Assembly (NCBI GenBank): GCA_913058255.1
Contig: CAJXQU010000014.1
Coordinates: 1-56,117 of the forward strand
Source of the DNA: an uncultured Pseudomonadota bacterium
Lineage (GTDB): Bacteria; Pseudomonadota; Gammaproteobacteria; CAJXQU01
Direction of reading: 5' to 3'
DNA length: 56,117 nt
A program made the position numbers and the translations under genes. Numbering within the stretch: position 1 is the first letter of the stretch; each line of letters begins with the position of its first letter. The notes beneath the pieces are model-generated. The model did no database searches. It saw only the letters and a program-made list of their open reading frames with translations, and had not been told where the DNA came from. Below are positions 36,732 to 45,244 of this stretch, one piece after another.

Positions 36732-38117
36732 TTATTCCTTGATGTCATTTTGAATAAATTCAAAACTCCTTGGAAAAGGTTTGGCATCTCTGTATTTTTT
36801 CGGAAGTTCTCGGCGGCCTTTCAAAGATGCTTTATGATCATCATATCTTCCATAAATGACTTTATATATTGTTTTACCATGCATGGATGATTTATAAAGG
36901 GCTCTGACACCGTCTAAATCAAGGTTCTTCATATAGCGTCTTGCATTTTCTTCTCTGCTAAACGCTATCATTTGTAAAGCATAGTTCTTAGGGGGCTGTG
37001 ACATGATCCACTTCTCATCGAGACCTTCAGGGGTATTGTGGAGTCTTGGACTTGATTTCGACTTGATCTTATTAGCAAGAATACTCTCCGGTGTAGAGGC
37101 TGGCTTTTCGGCAACTACTTTTTTCTTTTCTGAAGCCACGGGCTTTTCAATAACGGCACCTGAAATAACCTGATGATTTTTGGGAAGTGTTTTTACTGTA
37201 ATTTTTTGAGTGGATGCTTCTTTTTGTGAATTTTTAGTTTTAGGAATCTCTAGGGCTTCTATTGTAGCTGGTTCTGGCATCGGGATGGATGTTGTTACAA
37301 GCTTGGACTCTTCTACTGCAGCGGGTGGTTTTGTCGCCGGAAGTATTTCTTTTTTAACGGCTGCTGCCGGTGTAGGTTGAGCTTTAGGTTTGTTAAAAGC
37401 AGCTAGTCTTTCCGTTGCTTGCTCAATACCACCTTCGGAAGCTCTTTGGTACCATCTTTTTGCACTGGGTAGATCGACTTCAGTACCCCGTCCATTTTCG
37501 AGCAACACGGCTAGATTGTATTGAGCTTGGGGGAGGTTTTGCTCGGCAGCATCTTGAAAGAATGAAAGACCTTTGGAATAGTCCTGTGGTACACCCTGCC
37601 CAAAAGAATACATCACCCCAAGGCTATATTGTGCATTTGCATGGCCTTGCGAAGCGGCTTTTGAATACCAATTTACAGCCATGCCACTGTCCTCTTCAAA
37701 ACCGAGGCCTCTTGCGTACATTAGGCCTAAATTGTATTGGGATTCAGCAACACCATTGTCTGCTGCCATACGCCACCAAGCAGCTGCTCGGTCGTAATCT
37801 TGTGTGATGCCTATGCCTTTGAAGTACTTTACTCCGAGGTCATGTTGCACAAAAGAATTGCCCTGTGCTGCGGCCTTTTCAAACCATTCAATGGCTTTTG
37901 CGGTATCTTTTTTAACGCCGAGACCAAAGTCATACATGGTCCCAAGCGTTTCCTGAGCTTTTGCATGTCCCTGATTGGCTTTAGGTTTTAATATTGAAAG
38001 TGCTTTTTCGTAGTCTTTAGCAAGATATGCCTCTCTACCTTCTTCGAAAGAAGCGGCCAAGCTTAGGATGGGTAAAGTGAATGAGATGATGAGTATGAGT
38101 AGGTTTTTTGTATTCAT
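36732..38117 (-). CDS. Exported SEL1-repeat protein with C-terminal SPOR domain
   Basis: The 461-residue protein begins with a signal peptide (1-22, ending LAA). From about 40 to 245 it contains about six SEL1-type TPR repeats of 36 residues (for example AKAQETLGTMYDFGLGV, AESQYNLGLMYARGLGF, ANAQYSLGVMYSFGQGV). A Pro/Ala/Lys/Thr linker (about 245-370) leads to a C-terminal SPOR domain (NYALQMIAFSREENARRYM, then GKTIYKVIYGRYDD), which binds denuded peptidoglycan at division sites. The architecture suggests a periplasmic adaptor that recruits partners to the septum. Partner and function are inference. Confidence 0.87.
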   Translation of the reverse strand: MNTKNLLILIISFTLPILSLAASFEEGREAYLAKDYEKALSILKPKANQGHAKAQETLGTMYDFGLGVKKDTAKAIEWFEKAAAQGNSFVQHDLGVKYFKGIGITQDYDRAAAWWRMAADNGVAESQYNLGLMYARGLGFEEDSGMAVNWYSKAASQGHANAQYSLGVMYSFGQGVPQDYSKGLSFFQDAAEQNLPQAQYNLAVLLENGRGTEVDLPSAKRWYQRASEGGIEQATERLAAFNKPKAQPTPAAAVKKEILPATKPPAAVEESKLVTTSIPMPEPATIEALEIPKTKNSQKEASTQKITVKTLPKNHQVISGAVIEKPVASEKKKVVAEKPASTPESILANKIKSKSSPRLHNTPEGLDEKWIMSQPPKNYALQMIAFSREENARRYMKNLDLDGVRALYKSSMHGKTIYKVIYGRYDDHKASLKGRRELPKKYRDAKPFPRSFEFIQNDIKE

Positions 38118-38141
38118 GCCGAGTATTCTCGCATGACAAAC

Positions 38142-38184
38142 AAAAAAAGAAAAACCCCCTGACTGATGTATGACACCAGAGGGA
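38142..38184 (-). terminator. Rho-independent terminator after mtdA
   Basis: Read on the minus strand, an imperfect stem (CCCT, CTGGTGT ... ACATCAG, AGGG) ends in a TTTTTCTTTTTTT tract. It lies 22 bases after the mtdA stop and separates mtdA from the SEL1/SPOR gene. Confidence 0.8.
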
Positions 38185-38205
38185 GTTTGATCGTTGAGCG
38201 AGGGG

Positions 38206-39087
38206 TTACCAGCCGCCTTTTTCTACAATAATTTTTTTGCAAAGACTATATATTTCAGGCGCATCGAACACTTGGTCATTCGCTTCGAAGAGTTGCTGAA
38301 TGCAACGTTTGTGTAATGCGAGTTTTAATGTGCCGACACCAATAGCACCAAATACGAGTTTGTCATGATAAAGCTTACCTTTGTCCATCATGTTGATCCC
38401 ACCAAAACCAAGGGGAGGTGTTGCATTGGCATCAGACATCATTTGAATGGTTGGGTTTTCACTCCACATTTCTTCGGATAAGAGCTCGATACCCGCAGCG
38501 CCACACGCTAAAACAATTTGAGCTCCTTCAAGGGTTGATGCCAATGTTTCATTGTTAGAGGCCTCAGCACCTGTCATATCAACACCAAAACTGGCATTCA
38601 TATCCGCACAGGCTTGATCAGCTCTTTCTTTGCTACGCGATGTTAAGATGACATCAGCACCTTCTTGAGCGAGCATAACCCCAGCTCTTTGGCCAATAGG
38701 TCCGGTTCCGGCTAAAACGACTGCACGTTTGCCTTTTAAATTTTCAGACGCATGTTCTAAAAGAGCGACCATCGCCGCTGCTGTGGTATTTGAGCCATTA
38801 CTATCGAGCATGATAGACACACGGAAGTTACCAAAGAATTTTTCCTGAGCAGATTTGAACAGCTCTTCACCAGCAACCATATTGCTGCCACTAACGAATA
38901 TGGCAGTGTGTTTTTTTTCTTTAGGTGGTCGGGTGAATATGGTGCCTTCGATCAATGGTGTTACGTTATCAGGCGTGATGTCACCATAGCCCTGAACATG
39001 ATCAGCTCCACCGTCATATGCAACGACGGTATCAAAAACGCTGGGCATTGGATCGGTATCTAGGTGGAATAGTAGATTTTTAGACAT
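38206..39087 (-). CDS. mtdA: NADP-dependent methylene-tetrahydrofolate/H4MPT dehydrogenase MtdA
   Basis: MtdA oxidises methylene-H4F (and methylene-H4MPT) with NADP+, linking formaldehyde or formate assimilation to NADPH. The 293-residue sequence resembles Methylorubrum extorquens MtdA, as I recall it, from the N-terminus (LLFHLDTDPMPSVFD) through YDGGADHVQGYG, TPDNVTPLIEGTIFTR, MLDSNGSNTTAAA and the nucleotide-binding VVLAGTGPIGQRAGVMLA. It is divergent from fchA, which encodes the next enzyme. The H4MPT-specific MtdB is a relative, but the N-terminus favours MtdA. This gene is the best evidence that the organism is a methylotroph. Confidence 0.92.
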   Translation of the reverse strand: MSKNLLFHLDTDPMPSVFDTVVAYDGGADHVQGYGDITPDNVTPLIEGTIFTRPPKEKKHTAIFVSGSNMVAGEELFKSAQEKFFGNFRVSIMLDSNGSNTTAAAMVALLEHASENLKGKRAVVLAGTGPIGQRAGVMLAQEGADVILTSRSKERADQACADMNASFGVDMTGAEASNNETLASTLEGAQIVLACGAAGIELLSEEMWSENPTIQMMSDANATPPLGFGGINMMDKGKLYHDKLVFGAIGVGTLKLALHKRCIQQLFEANDQVFDAPEIYSLCKKIIVEKGGW

Positions 39088-39298
39088 TTAAGGTTGTCCT
39101 CATTTTTATAGTTGTTTATAGATCTGGGTAATTAAGCTGACTTCATCGCACTTTTAACCAGACATTAGAAAGTTTGGAACACTAAACTTAACCCAACATT
39201 ACCTTTGTAACAAGCTCTCACATAGACCCTACTGAGTGACTGATTTATACTCGGAAATTCAATAAAACTTTAAAACGGGCGCGGAGGAATGTCGGCCA

Positions 39299-39922
39299 AT
39301 GGTAAAAAATCAATCAATACAAGAATTTCTAGATCAATTAGCAAGTAGCGCTCCTACTCCTGGCGGCGGCGGTGCAGCTGCTCTGTTAGGTGCTATAGGA
39401 GCGGCGCTGACAAGCATGGTATGTAACTTGACTGTTGATAAAGAGAAATATCAAGACGTTGAAGAGGAGATGAAATCAACTCTAAGAACAGCTGAAGATT
39501 TGCGAGCAAGCCTCACAGATATGATTGCTGCAGACGTTGAAGTATTCGACAGGCTAATGGGTTCGTACGGTCTTCCAAAAGGAACGGATGAAGAAAAAAC
39601 GGTAAGAAGTGAAGCGATTCAGGTTGCTTTGCGTGAAGCTACAGATGTACCTCTAAACTGCGCGCGAGCGTGTGCGGAAGTGATCTCTGTTAGCCGATCA
39701 GCAGCTGAGAAAGGTAATGTTAATGTGATTAGTGATGCGGGTGTTTCTGTTATGGCTGCTTATGGAGGTCTGAAAAGTGCGGCATTAAATGTTTATATTA
39801 ACGCCGGTAGTATCAAAGATAAGGCGTTTTCTGAAGAAAGGTTAGCCGAACTAGAAAAAATCATGGCGACGGCTGATAAAGATACGAATGATATTTACGA
39901 GATAGTTAAGAGTAAACTATAA
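39299..39922 (+). CDS. fchA: Methenyl-tetrahydrofolate cyclohydrolase FchA
   Basis: FchA interconverts methenyl-H4F and 10-formyl-H4F. The 207-residue all-helical protein belongs to the formiminotransferase-cyclodeaminase family: SIQEFLDQLASSAPTPGGGGAAALLGA at the N-terminus (the PTPGGG loop is diagnostic), MIAADVEVFDRLM, and SDAGVSVMAAYGGLKSAALNVYIN. A GGAGGA ribosome binding site precedes the ATG. It is transcribed away from mtdA across a 211-bp intergenic region, so the two C1 genes can be co-regulated. It is closed by a terminator. Confidence 0.93.
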   Translation: MVKNQSIQEFLDQLASSAPTPGGGGAAALLGAIGAALTSMVCNLTVDKEKYQDVEEEMKSTLRTAEDLRASLTDMIAADVEVFDRLMGSYGLPKGTDEEKTVRSEAIQVALREATDVPLNCARACAEVISVSRSAAEKGNVNVISDAGVSVMAAYGGLKSAALNVYINAGSIKDKAFSEERLAELEKIMATADKDTNDIYEIVKSKL

Positions 39923-39942
39923 GTTTTTATTAATTAATAATG

Positions 39943-39980
39943 ATCAGCCCTTTAGTCAGAAATAAGGGCTGATTTATTTT
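39943..39980 (+). terminator. Rho-independent terminator after fchA
   Basis: ATCAGCCCTT (39943-39952) pairs with AAGGGCTGAT (39964-39973) and is followed by TTATTTT. It lies 20 bases after the fchA stop. Confidence 0.85.
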
Positions 39981-40125
39981 GAATATCAGGCGGTTTCGAG
40001 TACATAAGTACATAAAGTCAAGCAACGAGTCAATCTTCCCGAAGTCCTCTAATCATCAAATTTGAAATGGCTAAACAAGTACTCGAATAAAAGATTGCTG
40101 AAGGTGATCGATCCTAAAGCGATGA

Positions 40126-40371
40126 GCTACTTTGTGGCGATTTATCCGGTCGAAAGAGATTTTCGAGACAGGTGAAAAGTTATATCAACAAGCAACAAAA
40201 ATGAATGATACTTTTGTGTAATATTACAACTTGAGCGTGTCATTATATGACGGCCCTCAGCTCGAAAAGGATATTCAATAGGTATGTGCTTGGTTTTTTT
40301 AGCATCAGAGCAAGGCTATGAAAAGACTAAAGGGTAGTAGCCCGTAAGAATGGCTAATGAGCAGTAGCTGA
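40126..40371 (+). pseudogene. Stop-riddled relic of an unidentified gene
   Basis: In one frame, 40126-40371 reads protein-like sequence broken by stops at 40219, 40279, 40300, 40345 and 40369. Segments such as EIFETGEKLYQQATKMNDTF, YYNLSVSLYDGPQLEKDIQ and HQSKAMKRLKGSSP look like a soluble helical protein. Most of the stops are one base from Glu, Gln or Lys codons. A neighbouring frame just upstream (about 40050-40174) also reads NKRLLKVIDPKAMSYFVAIY, which suggests frameshifts as well. I cannot name the parent family. It lies in a 530-bp stretch between fchA and nadC that is otherwise empty. Confidence 0.4.
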
Positions 40372-40388
40372 CACCAGATTATAGTAAA

Positions 40389-40418
40389 CTCTCAAATGGG
40401 CTTTTAAGCCTTTGAGAG
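40389..40418 (-). terminator. Hairpin downstream of nadC
   Basis: CTCTCAAA (40389-40396) pairs with TTTGAGAG (40411-40418), with an inner GGCTT/AAGCC stem. It lies 36 bases after the nadC stop. On the minus strand only TTTA follows the stem, so termination would be moderate. Confidence 0.5.
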
Positions 40419-40453
40419 CTGCGATACTTGCCCTCATCACGATAGATCTTTCT

Positions 40454-41284
40454 TTAATCAATAAATCGCATTGAAAGATCGACGGCTTGAACATGTTTTG
40501 TCAGTGCACCGACAGAAATAAAATCTACTCCTGTCTCAGCTGCTGCGCGTAAACTTTCATTATCATAACCACCCGATGCTTCGAGTTTTGAGCGGCCTGC
40601 GGTCAGTGTCACGGCAACTTTCATTTGTTCATTGCTGAAGTTATCGAGCATAATGATATCTGCTCCGGCTTCAATGGCTTGCTGCAACTCCTCCATACCT
40701 TCCACTTCGACTTCAACAGGGATTTCTGGGTATCTTTTTTTGGCCTCGATAACGGCATTTGTGATCGAGCCGGCAGCGGCAATATGATTTTCTTTTAATA
40801 AAATGCCATCAAATAAACCGATACGATGGTTGTGTCCACCACCCATTTTGATAGCATATTTTTGTGCTTCTCTAAGACCTGGAATTGTCTTGCGGGTATC
40901 GAGCAACTTTGTCGAAGTACCTTCCAGAATTTGAGAATAACGGTATGCCGAAGTTGCTGTCGCTGATAAGGTTTGCAGAAAGTTCAATGCCGCGCGTTCG
41001 CCCGTTAGAATAGGCCTCGTTAGCCCTTCAAGTCGGCAGAGCTCCTGCTCCGCTTGCACGAGGTCGCCATCTTTCACGAGCCATTCAACTTTGACATTTT
41101 TATCTAATTGTTGAAAGACGCTGTCAAACCAAGCAGTACCACAAACAATAGCTTCTTCACGAGTGATTACTCGTGTTTTTGAATGGGAGTCTGCAGACAA
41201 AAGACTCGCGGTTAGATCGCCAGCACCGATGTCTTCTTCTAACGCAAATTTGACGACCTTATCGACGGATTTTAAAAGCTGCAT
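40454..41284 (-). CDS. nadC: Nicotinate-nucleotide pyrophosphorylase (carboxylating)
   Basis: NadC converts quinolinate and PRPP to nicotinate mononucleotide in de novo NAD synthesis. The 276-residue protein has the N-terminal EDIGAGDLTASLL, GERAALNFLQTLSATAT, TRKTIPGLREAQKYAIKMGGGHNHRIGLFDGILLKENH (substrate-binding Arg, Lys and His) and a closing VDFISVGALTKHV. It follows the mscS gene by 13 bases on the same strand. nadA and nadB are not in the window. Confidence 0.97.
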   Translation of the reverse strand: MQLLKSVDKVVKFALEEDIGAGDLTASLLSADSHSKTRVITREEAIVCGTAWFDSVFQQLDKNVKVEWLVKDGDLVQAEQELCRLEGLTRPILTGERAALNFLQTLSATATSAYRYSQILEGTSTKLLDTRKTIPGLREAQKYAIKMGGGHNHRIGLFDGILLKENHIAAAGSITNAVIEAKKRYPEIPVEVEVEGMEELQQAIEAGADIIMLDNFSNEQMKVAVTLTAGRSKLEASGGYDNESLRAAAETGVDFISVGALTKHVQAVDLSMRFID

Positions 41285-41297
41285 TTATAGTTTCTCT

Positions 41298-42389
41298 CTA
41301 GCTGGGGATTTGTTGGTTGTTTTGAATATGCAATGTTGATGTTGGGAAAGCACACTCTGCTTCATGTTTATCGATGATAGCTAAGACTTTTAGAAGCACG
41401 TCTTGTTTTATTTCGTGATAACGGATCCAATTAGTTGTTTTCGTAAAGGTGTAAATAAAAAAATCCAATGATGAAGGTGAAAATTTATTTAAATTCACGA
41501 TGAGGGTTTGACGTGTATCGATATCATCATGTTCACGTAACATCGTTTTTACATCACTAATAATAGCATCCATTTTATTGGCGTCTTCATAACGCACACC
41601 GATATTTTCTTTGATACGACGATTCGTCATACGTGATGGGTTTTCAACAGAGATATTCGCGAAAATCGCATTTGGTATATATAGCGGACGTTTGTCGAAA
41701 GTTCGGATTCGAGTTAGTCGCCAGCCAATTTCTTCTACAGTTCCCTCAATATCTCTATCGGGTGAACGAATCCAGTCGCCGACATTAAATGGCCGATCCA
41801 GATAGATCATTAATCCACCGAAAAAATTGGATAGTAAATCTTTGGCTGCAAAACCAATCGCGATGCCTCCTATACCACCAAAGGCCAATACGCCGGAGAT
41901 GCTAAAGCCAAGAGTTTGGACGATGACTAGCGCACTGATGATAAATACCATGAGACGTAATAGCTTGGTCACTGCATTGATCGTGGTTCGATCGAAGGCT
42001 ATACCTTTACTTTGACGTTTATCAATAATATTACTTTCACTGATCCGAATAAACCGGATAAGAAACCAGCTGATTAAGACGATGACCAGCATGTTTTTTA
42101 CCGGCTTTATTGAGTCGGTAAGTGCGAAACCTGTTTGGATTTTTACAATCTTTAGCATGACTGTAATACCAAGAACCCAAAAGAAAAATACGAGAGGCTT
42201 TCTTAACGCTTCAACAAAAGCATGATCCCAATGTGTACCGGTAGTTTTTAATTTTCGCTGAACACGATCGAGAAATTTGTGTTCGATGAAAGTTGCCAAT
42301 AAAACAAGAAAAATAACAATGCAAAGCTGAACAACCCAAGGACCATGGTTATAAAAATCTGTTGTTTGATGAACTAAGTTTTCGAACAT
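41298..42389 (-). CDS. MscS-family mechanosensitive ion channel
   Basis: The 363-residue protein has about four to five hydrophobic N-terminal segments and a pore-lining helix with the glycine-rich pattern AFGGIGGIAIGFAAKDLLSNFFGG (about residues 172-195), followed by MIYLDRPFNVGDWI, the MscS beta-domain entry. Channels of this family open under membrane tension to release solutes on osmotic downshock. A C-terminal mixed domain follows to the end. It is longer than E. coli MscS (286), closer to the YbdG/YnaI size. It is between the TraB/GumN gene and nadC. Confidence 0.93.
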   Translation of the reverse strand: MFENLVHQTTDFYNHGPWVVQLCIVIFLVLLATFIEHKFLDRVQRKLKTTGTHWDHAFVEALRKPLVFFFWVLGITVMLKIVKIQTGFALTDSIKPVKNMLVIVLISWFLIRFIRISESNIIDKRQSKGIAFDRTTINAVTKLLRLMVFIISALVIVQTLGFSISGVLAFGGIGGIAIGFAAKDLLSNFFGGLMIYLDRPFNVGDWIRSPDRDIEGTVEEIGWRLTRIRTFDKRPLYIPNAIFANISVENPSRMTNRRIKENIGVRYEDANKMDAIISDVKTMLREHDDIDTRQTLIVNLNKFSPSSLDFFIYTFTKTTNWIRYHEIKQDVLLKVLAIIDKHEAECAFPTSTLHIQNNQQIPS

Positions 42390-42423
42390 GAAACAGTATT
42401 CCTTCTTTTAATGGTTTTATGAC

Positions 42424-43350
42424 TTAGTAAATAGATTCGACAAGGAAGCCATCTTTTTCTAGCAAGCCAAGAATACCTTCGTCACCGGGTAAGTGTAATG
42501 CCCCGACAGCAATAAAAGCGTTGCCTTCGATTAGTCTATCTTGCATTCGTTTAACCATTCTATGGTTACGTTTTGTTATAAGGTTCTCCATGAGATCTTT
42601 GTAACGATCCTTCGCATCAGGCTCATATTTATCCACCATAGATGCAAGCCCTGCTAGGTCATGTTTTATATAGAGCTCTTTCATCTCTTTAACGTCATTT
42701 TGGAATCGTTCGTAATTACAAACCGTGTCTTTTAATAACTGAGCTTGATCATCTTCTGACATATTATCGAAGATCCCTAGCTGTTCTTCGAGGGTTTCTA
42801 AGCCATAAATTTTCGCACCAAATTTTTTCCCTCGGTTGAGGATGACCATATCTAAAGGCAAGCCGCCATTTGAGGGAGGCATGCTTAGAGAAAGATAAGC
42901 GGCCCAAGGCTTTAATGTGCTTACCATATTTTCGTTGAAACCATAGATTTTTAGTAGGGGTAGAGCATTGTTGTAGAGCTCGTCGCCGATATGACTCTTG
43001 AGCGTCGAACCATCGGAATAGTTCATCGCCTTTGACATCTCATAAAAGGTATTAACATCAAACTTTACTTCAAGTGTCACACTCAATGCATTGTCTAACG
43101 CTTCGAGAACAGGCCGAGCGAGTGTGGTGATTTCTTTATCGGGCAAGTGCATGGTGCCATAGAGGTAACTCGGTTGTAGGCCGATTCTTGTGATTTTCCA
43201 GAGCAAGCCTTGGGCATGCCTTAGGGGAACTTTTTGTTCAGGCTCGGCTAAGGCCAAAGGCTCACAAACCATTTCGGCATGAGCCGTTTGAATAGCAAAA
43301 ATGCTAATAGAGATTAAAAAGTAGTAAAGAGGAGAGACGAGTTTTTTCAT
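42424..43350 (-). CDS. TraB/GumN family protein, exported
   Basis: The 308-residue protein has a signal peptide (about 1-25, ending AHAE). The TraB/GumN fold is shown by SYLYGTMHLPDKEI near residue 60 and NAFIAVGALHLPGDEGIL near the end, with the two conserved GxxH motifs thought to form a metal-dependent active site related to Tiki proteases. Bacterial members have no settled function. The gene is 12 bases after nagZ, so it probably shares its transcript. Confidence 0.9.
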   Translation of the reverse strand: MKKLVSPLYYFLISISIFAIQTAHAEMVCEPLALAEPEQKVPLRHAQGLLWKITRIGLQPSYLYGTMHLPDKEITTLARPVLEALDNALSVTLEVKFDVNTFYEMSKAMNYSDGSTLKSHIGDELYNNALPLLKIYGFNENMVSTLKPWAAYLSLSMPPSNGGLPLDMVILNRGKKFGAKIYGLETLEEQLGIFDNMSEDDQAQLLKDTVCNYERFQNDVKEMKELYIKHDLAGLASMVDKYEPDAKDRYKDLMENLITKRNHRMVKRMQDRLIEGNAFIAVGALHLPGDEGILGLLEKDGFLVESIY

Positions 43351-43362
43351 AAATTTTTGTGC

Positions 43363-44418
43363 TTATAATAGTTGGTCATCACCGAGATCTAATTCTCGAT
43401 CGGAGCTTAGTGAATTAAGTTTTGTGACGCGTTGTTGCCACATTTTATCGTGTTCTAATTGTTCCCTAGTTATGTTATTTCGTCCATGCATTCTGATCAA
43501 CCTAACTTGTGAGACGAGTTCGTTATAATCACCTAAATGATCGAGTACCTGGATAGCACCTGCTTGATCATTGCAGATCAGAACCATATCACACCCAGCT
43601 CCTAGAGCTGTTCTTGTCCTTTCTACAAAGTCACCTCCAACAGCTGCACCTGCCATGCTCATGTCATCTGAAAAAATTGTTCCTTGAAACTTTAACTGTT
43701 TCCGCAGAATCTCTTGTAACCAAAATGCAGAAAATCCGGCGGGTAGCTCATCTACTTGAGGATAGATAACATGGGCAGGCATAATAGCTTCCAAACCATT
43801 CTCGATCATTCTTTTAAATGGAATGAGATCATGTTCTTCAATTTGATCAAATGATCGTTCATCGACCGGAATTTCATGGTGAGAATCGGCTTCAATTGAA
43901 CCGTGGCCGGGGAAGTGTTTGCCTACAGCGGACATGCCAGCATCATGCATGCCGTGTCGATATGCGAAGGCTAGTCGAGCGATGGTCTCTGGCTTTTTAT
44001 GAAAGGCGCGATCATTGATCACTCGACTTAAACCGCCGAGGTCAAGGATTGGGGCGAAGCTCAGATCGACGCCAACCGTTCTTAATTCGGCTGCCATCAC
44101 CCAGCCCATGTCATAGCTAAGTTCTAATGCCCTATTGGCATCTTGATCAAAGACTTTGCCCAATTCAGCACAGGCCGGCAGTCGAGTGAACTCTTTGCGA
44201 AAACGCTGTACTGCCCCCCCTTCGTGATCGACGGCAACAATTAAACGGGTGTGGCGATCTTTTTGGATTTCTTTTATCAAGGCCGAGATCTGCTCTACTG
44301 ATTCATAATTTCGACTAAAAAGAATGATACCGCCGACCAGAGGGTGGTGGATCATTTCTTTTTCTTCGGCGGACATTTCTGTGCCGAGAAGATCGAGCAT
44401 CAAGGGGCCAAGCGTCAT
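43363..44418 (-). CDS. nagZ: Beta-N-acetylhexosaminidase NagZ (GH3)
   Basis: NagZ releases N-acetylglucosamine from 1,6-anhydro-muropeptides in the cytoplasm during peptidoglycan recycling. The 351-residue protein (E. coli 341) lacks a signal peptide, as expected. GH3 signatures: VDHEGGAVQRFR, KHFPGHGSIEADSHHEIPVD (catalytic His/Asp loop) and FSDDMSMAGA (nucleophile Asp). It is 22 bases after two dipeptide-type ABC permease genes, which suggests a link between muropeptide or peptide uptake and wall recycling. Confidence 0.96.
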   Translation of the reverse strand: MTLGPLMLDLLGTEMSAEEKEMIHHPLVGGIILFSRNYESVEQISALIKEIQKDRHTRLIVAVDHEGGAVQRFRKEFTRLPACAELGKVFDQDANRALELSYDMGWVMAAELRTVGVDLSFAPILDLGGLSRVINDRAFHKKPETIARLAFAYRHGMHDAGMSAVGKHFPGHGSIEADSHHEIPVDERSFDQIEEHDLIPFKRMIENGLEAIMPAHVIYPQVDELPAGFSAFWLQEILRKQLKFQGTIFSDDMSMAGAAVGGDFVERTRTALGAGCDMVLICNDQAGAIQVLDHLGDYNELVSQVRLIRMHGRNNITREQLEHDKMWQQRVTKLNSLSSDRELDLGDDQLL

Positions 44419-44440
44419 AAGGTTCGACCTAAGATTATGT

Positions 44441-45244
44441 TCATTCGTTAATGTCCATCCAATCGCGTAATTTGTCGCCCAGCATATTGACTGACAAAAC
44501 GACGAGACACAAGGCTAACCCCGGCGCGAAAACCATGTGTGGTGCAACTAACATGTATCGAGTGCCGTCCTTGATCATCGTTCCCCAGGATGCCGTTGGT
44601 GGTTGTATGCCTAGCCCGAGGAAGGATAAACCTGCTTCAGCGATGATGACGCCTGCGATGCCGAAGGTGGCCTCAATGATCAACGGAGCCATGATTAAAG
44701 GGATGACATGGCGCCGGAGAGTTTTGTGAGTTGGCGTACCAAGAGCGATTGCGGCTTGTATGTGTTCACGTTTTTTTATGCTTAAGGTCTGTGCCCGCGC
44801 AAGTCTCGCGAAGCCAACCCAGCCGACGACGGTAAGGGCGATTATAATATTATTGATCCCGGGGCCTAATATTCCTGCCAGTGCAATCGCGAGAAGAATA
44901 CCGGGGAAAGCCAGAAAAATATCAATGATACGGACGATGGCTAGATCGAACCATCCGCCACGCCATGCTGCGATTGTTCCGACGAGGGTTCCAAAAACAG
45001 CCGATAAGCTGACAACCCAGAGACTAACAAAAAATGAAGTTCTAGCGCCAATAATGAGACGATCAAAAATCGATCGACCTAGGTCATCGTAAGCAAAACA
45101 GTTCTGTAATGTTGGCGGTGTCAGGATCCTTTCTAAATTGACGGAGTTTGGGGCTAGATCTAAATGGCGTCCAAATAAGGCAGCAAGGCACCACAAAAGA
45201 AGGATGCTTGATGCGAGCCAAAAGCTTGTTGACTGGGATCTCAT
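44441..45244 (-). CDS. Dipeptide-type ABC transporter permease (DppC/OppC-like)
   Basis: The 267-residue inner-membrane permease has the family pattern of an N-terminal helix, a short periplasmic part and a five-helix core. The EAA loop region is RRHVIPLIMAPLIIEATFG, and the C-terminal SFLGLGIQPPTASWGTMI is diagnostic for the DppC/OppC group. Its ATG start shares one base with the stop of the DppB-like gene (TAATG), so the two are translationally coupled and should form one heterodimeric channel. No ATPase or substrate-binding gene is next to them. The substrate is unknown. Confidence 0.93.
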   Translation of the reverse strand: MRSQSTSFWLASSILLLWCLAALFGRHLDLAPNSVNLERILTPPTLQNCFAYDDLGRSIFDRLIIGARTSFFVSLWVVSLSAVFGTLVGTIAAWRGGWFDLAIVRIIDIFLAFPGILLAIALAGILGPGINNIIIALTVVGWVGFARLARAQTLSIKKREHIQAAIALGTPTHKTLRRHVIPLIMAPLIIEATFGIAGVIIAEAGLSFLGLGIQPPTASWGTMIKDGTRYMLVAPHMVFAPGLALCLVVLSVNMLGDKLRDWMDINE

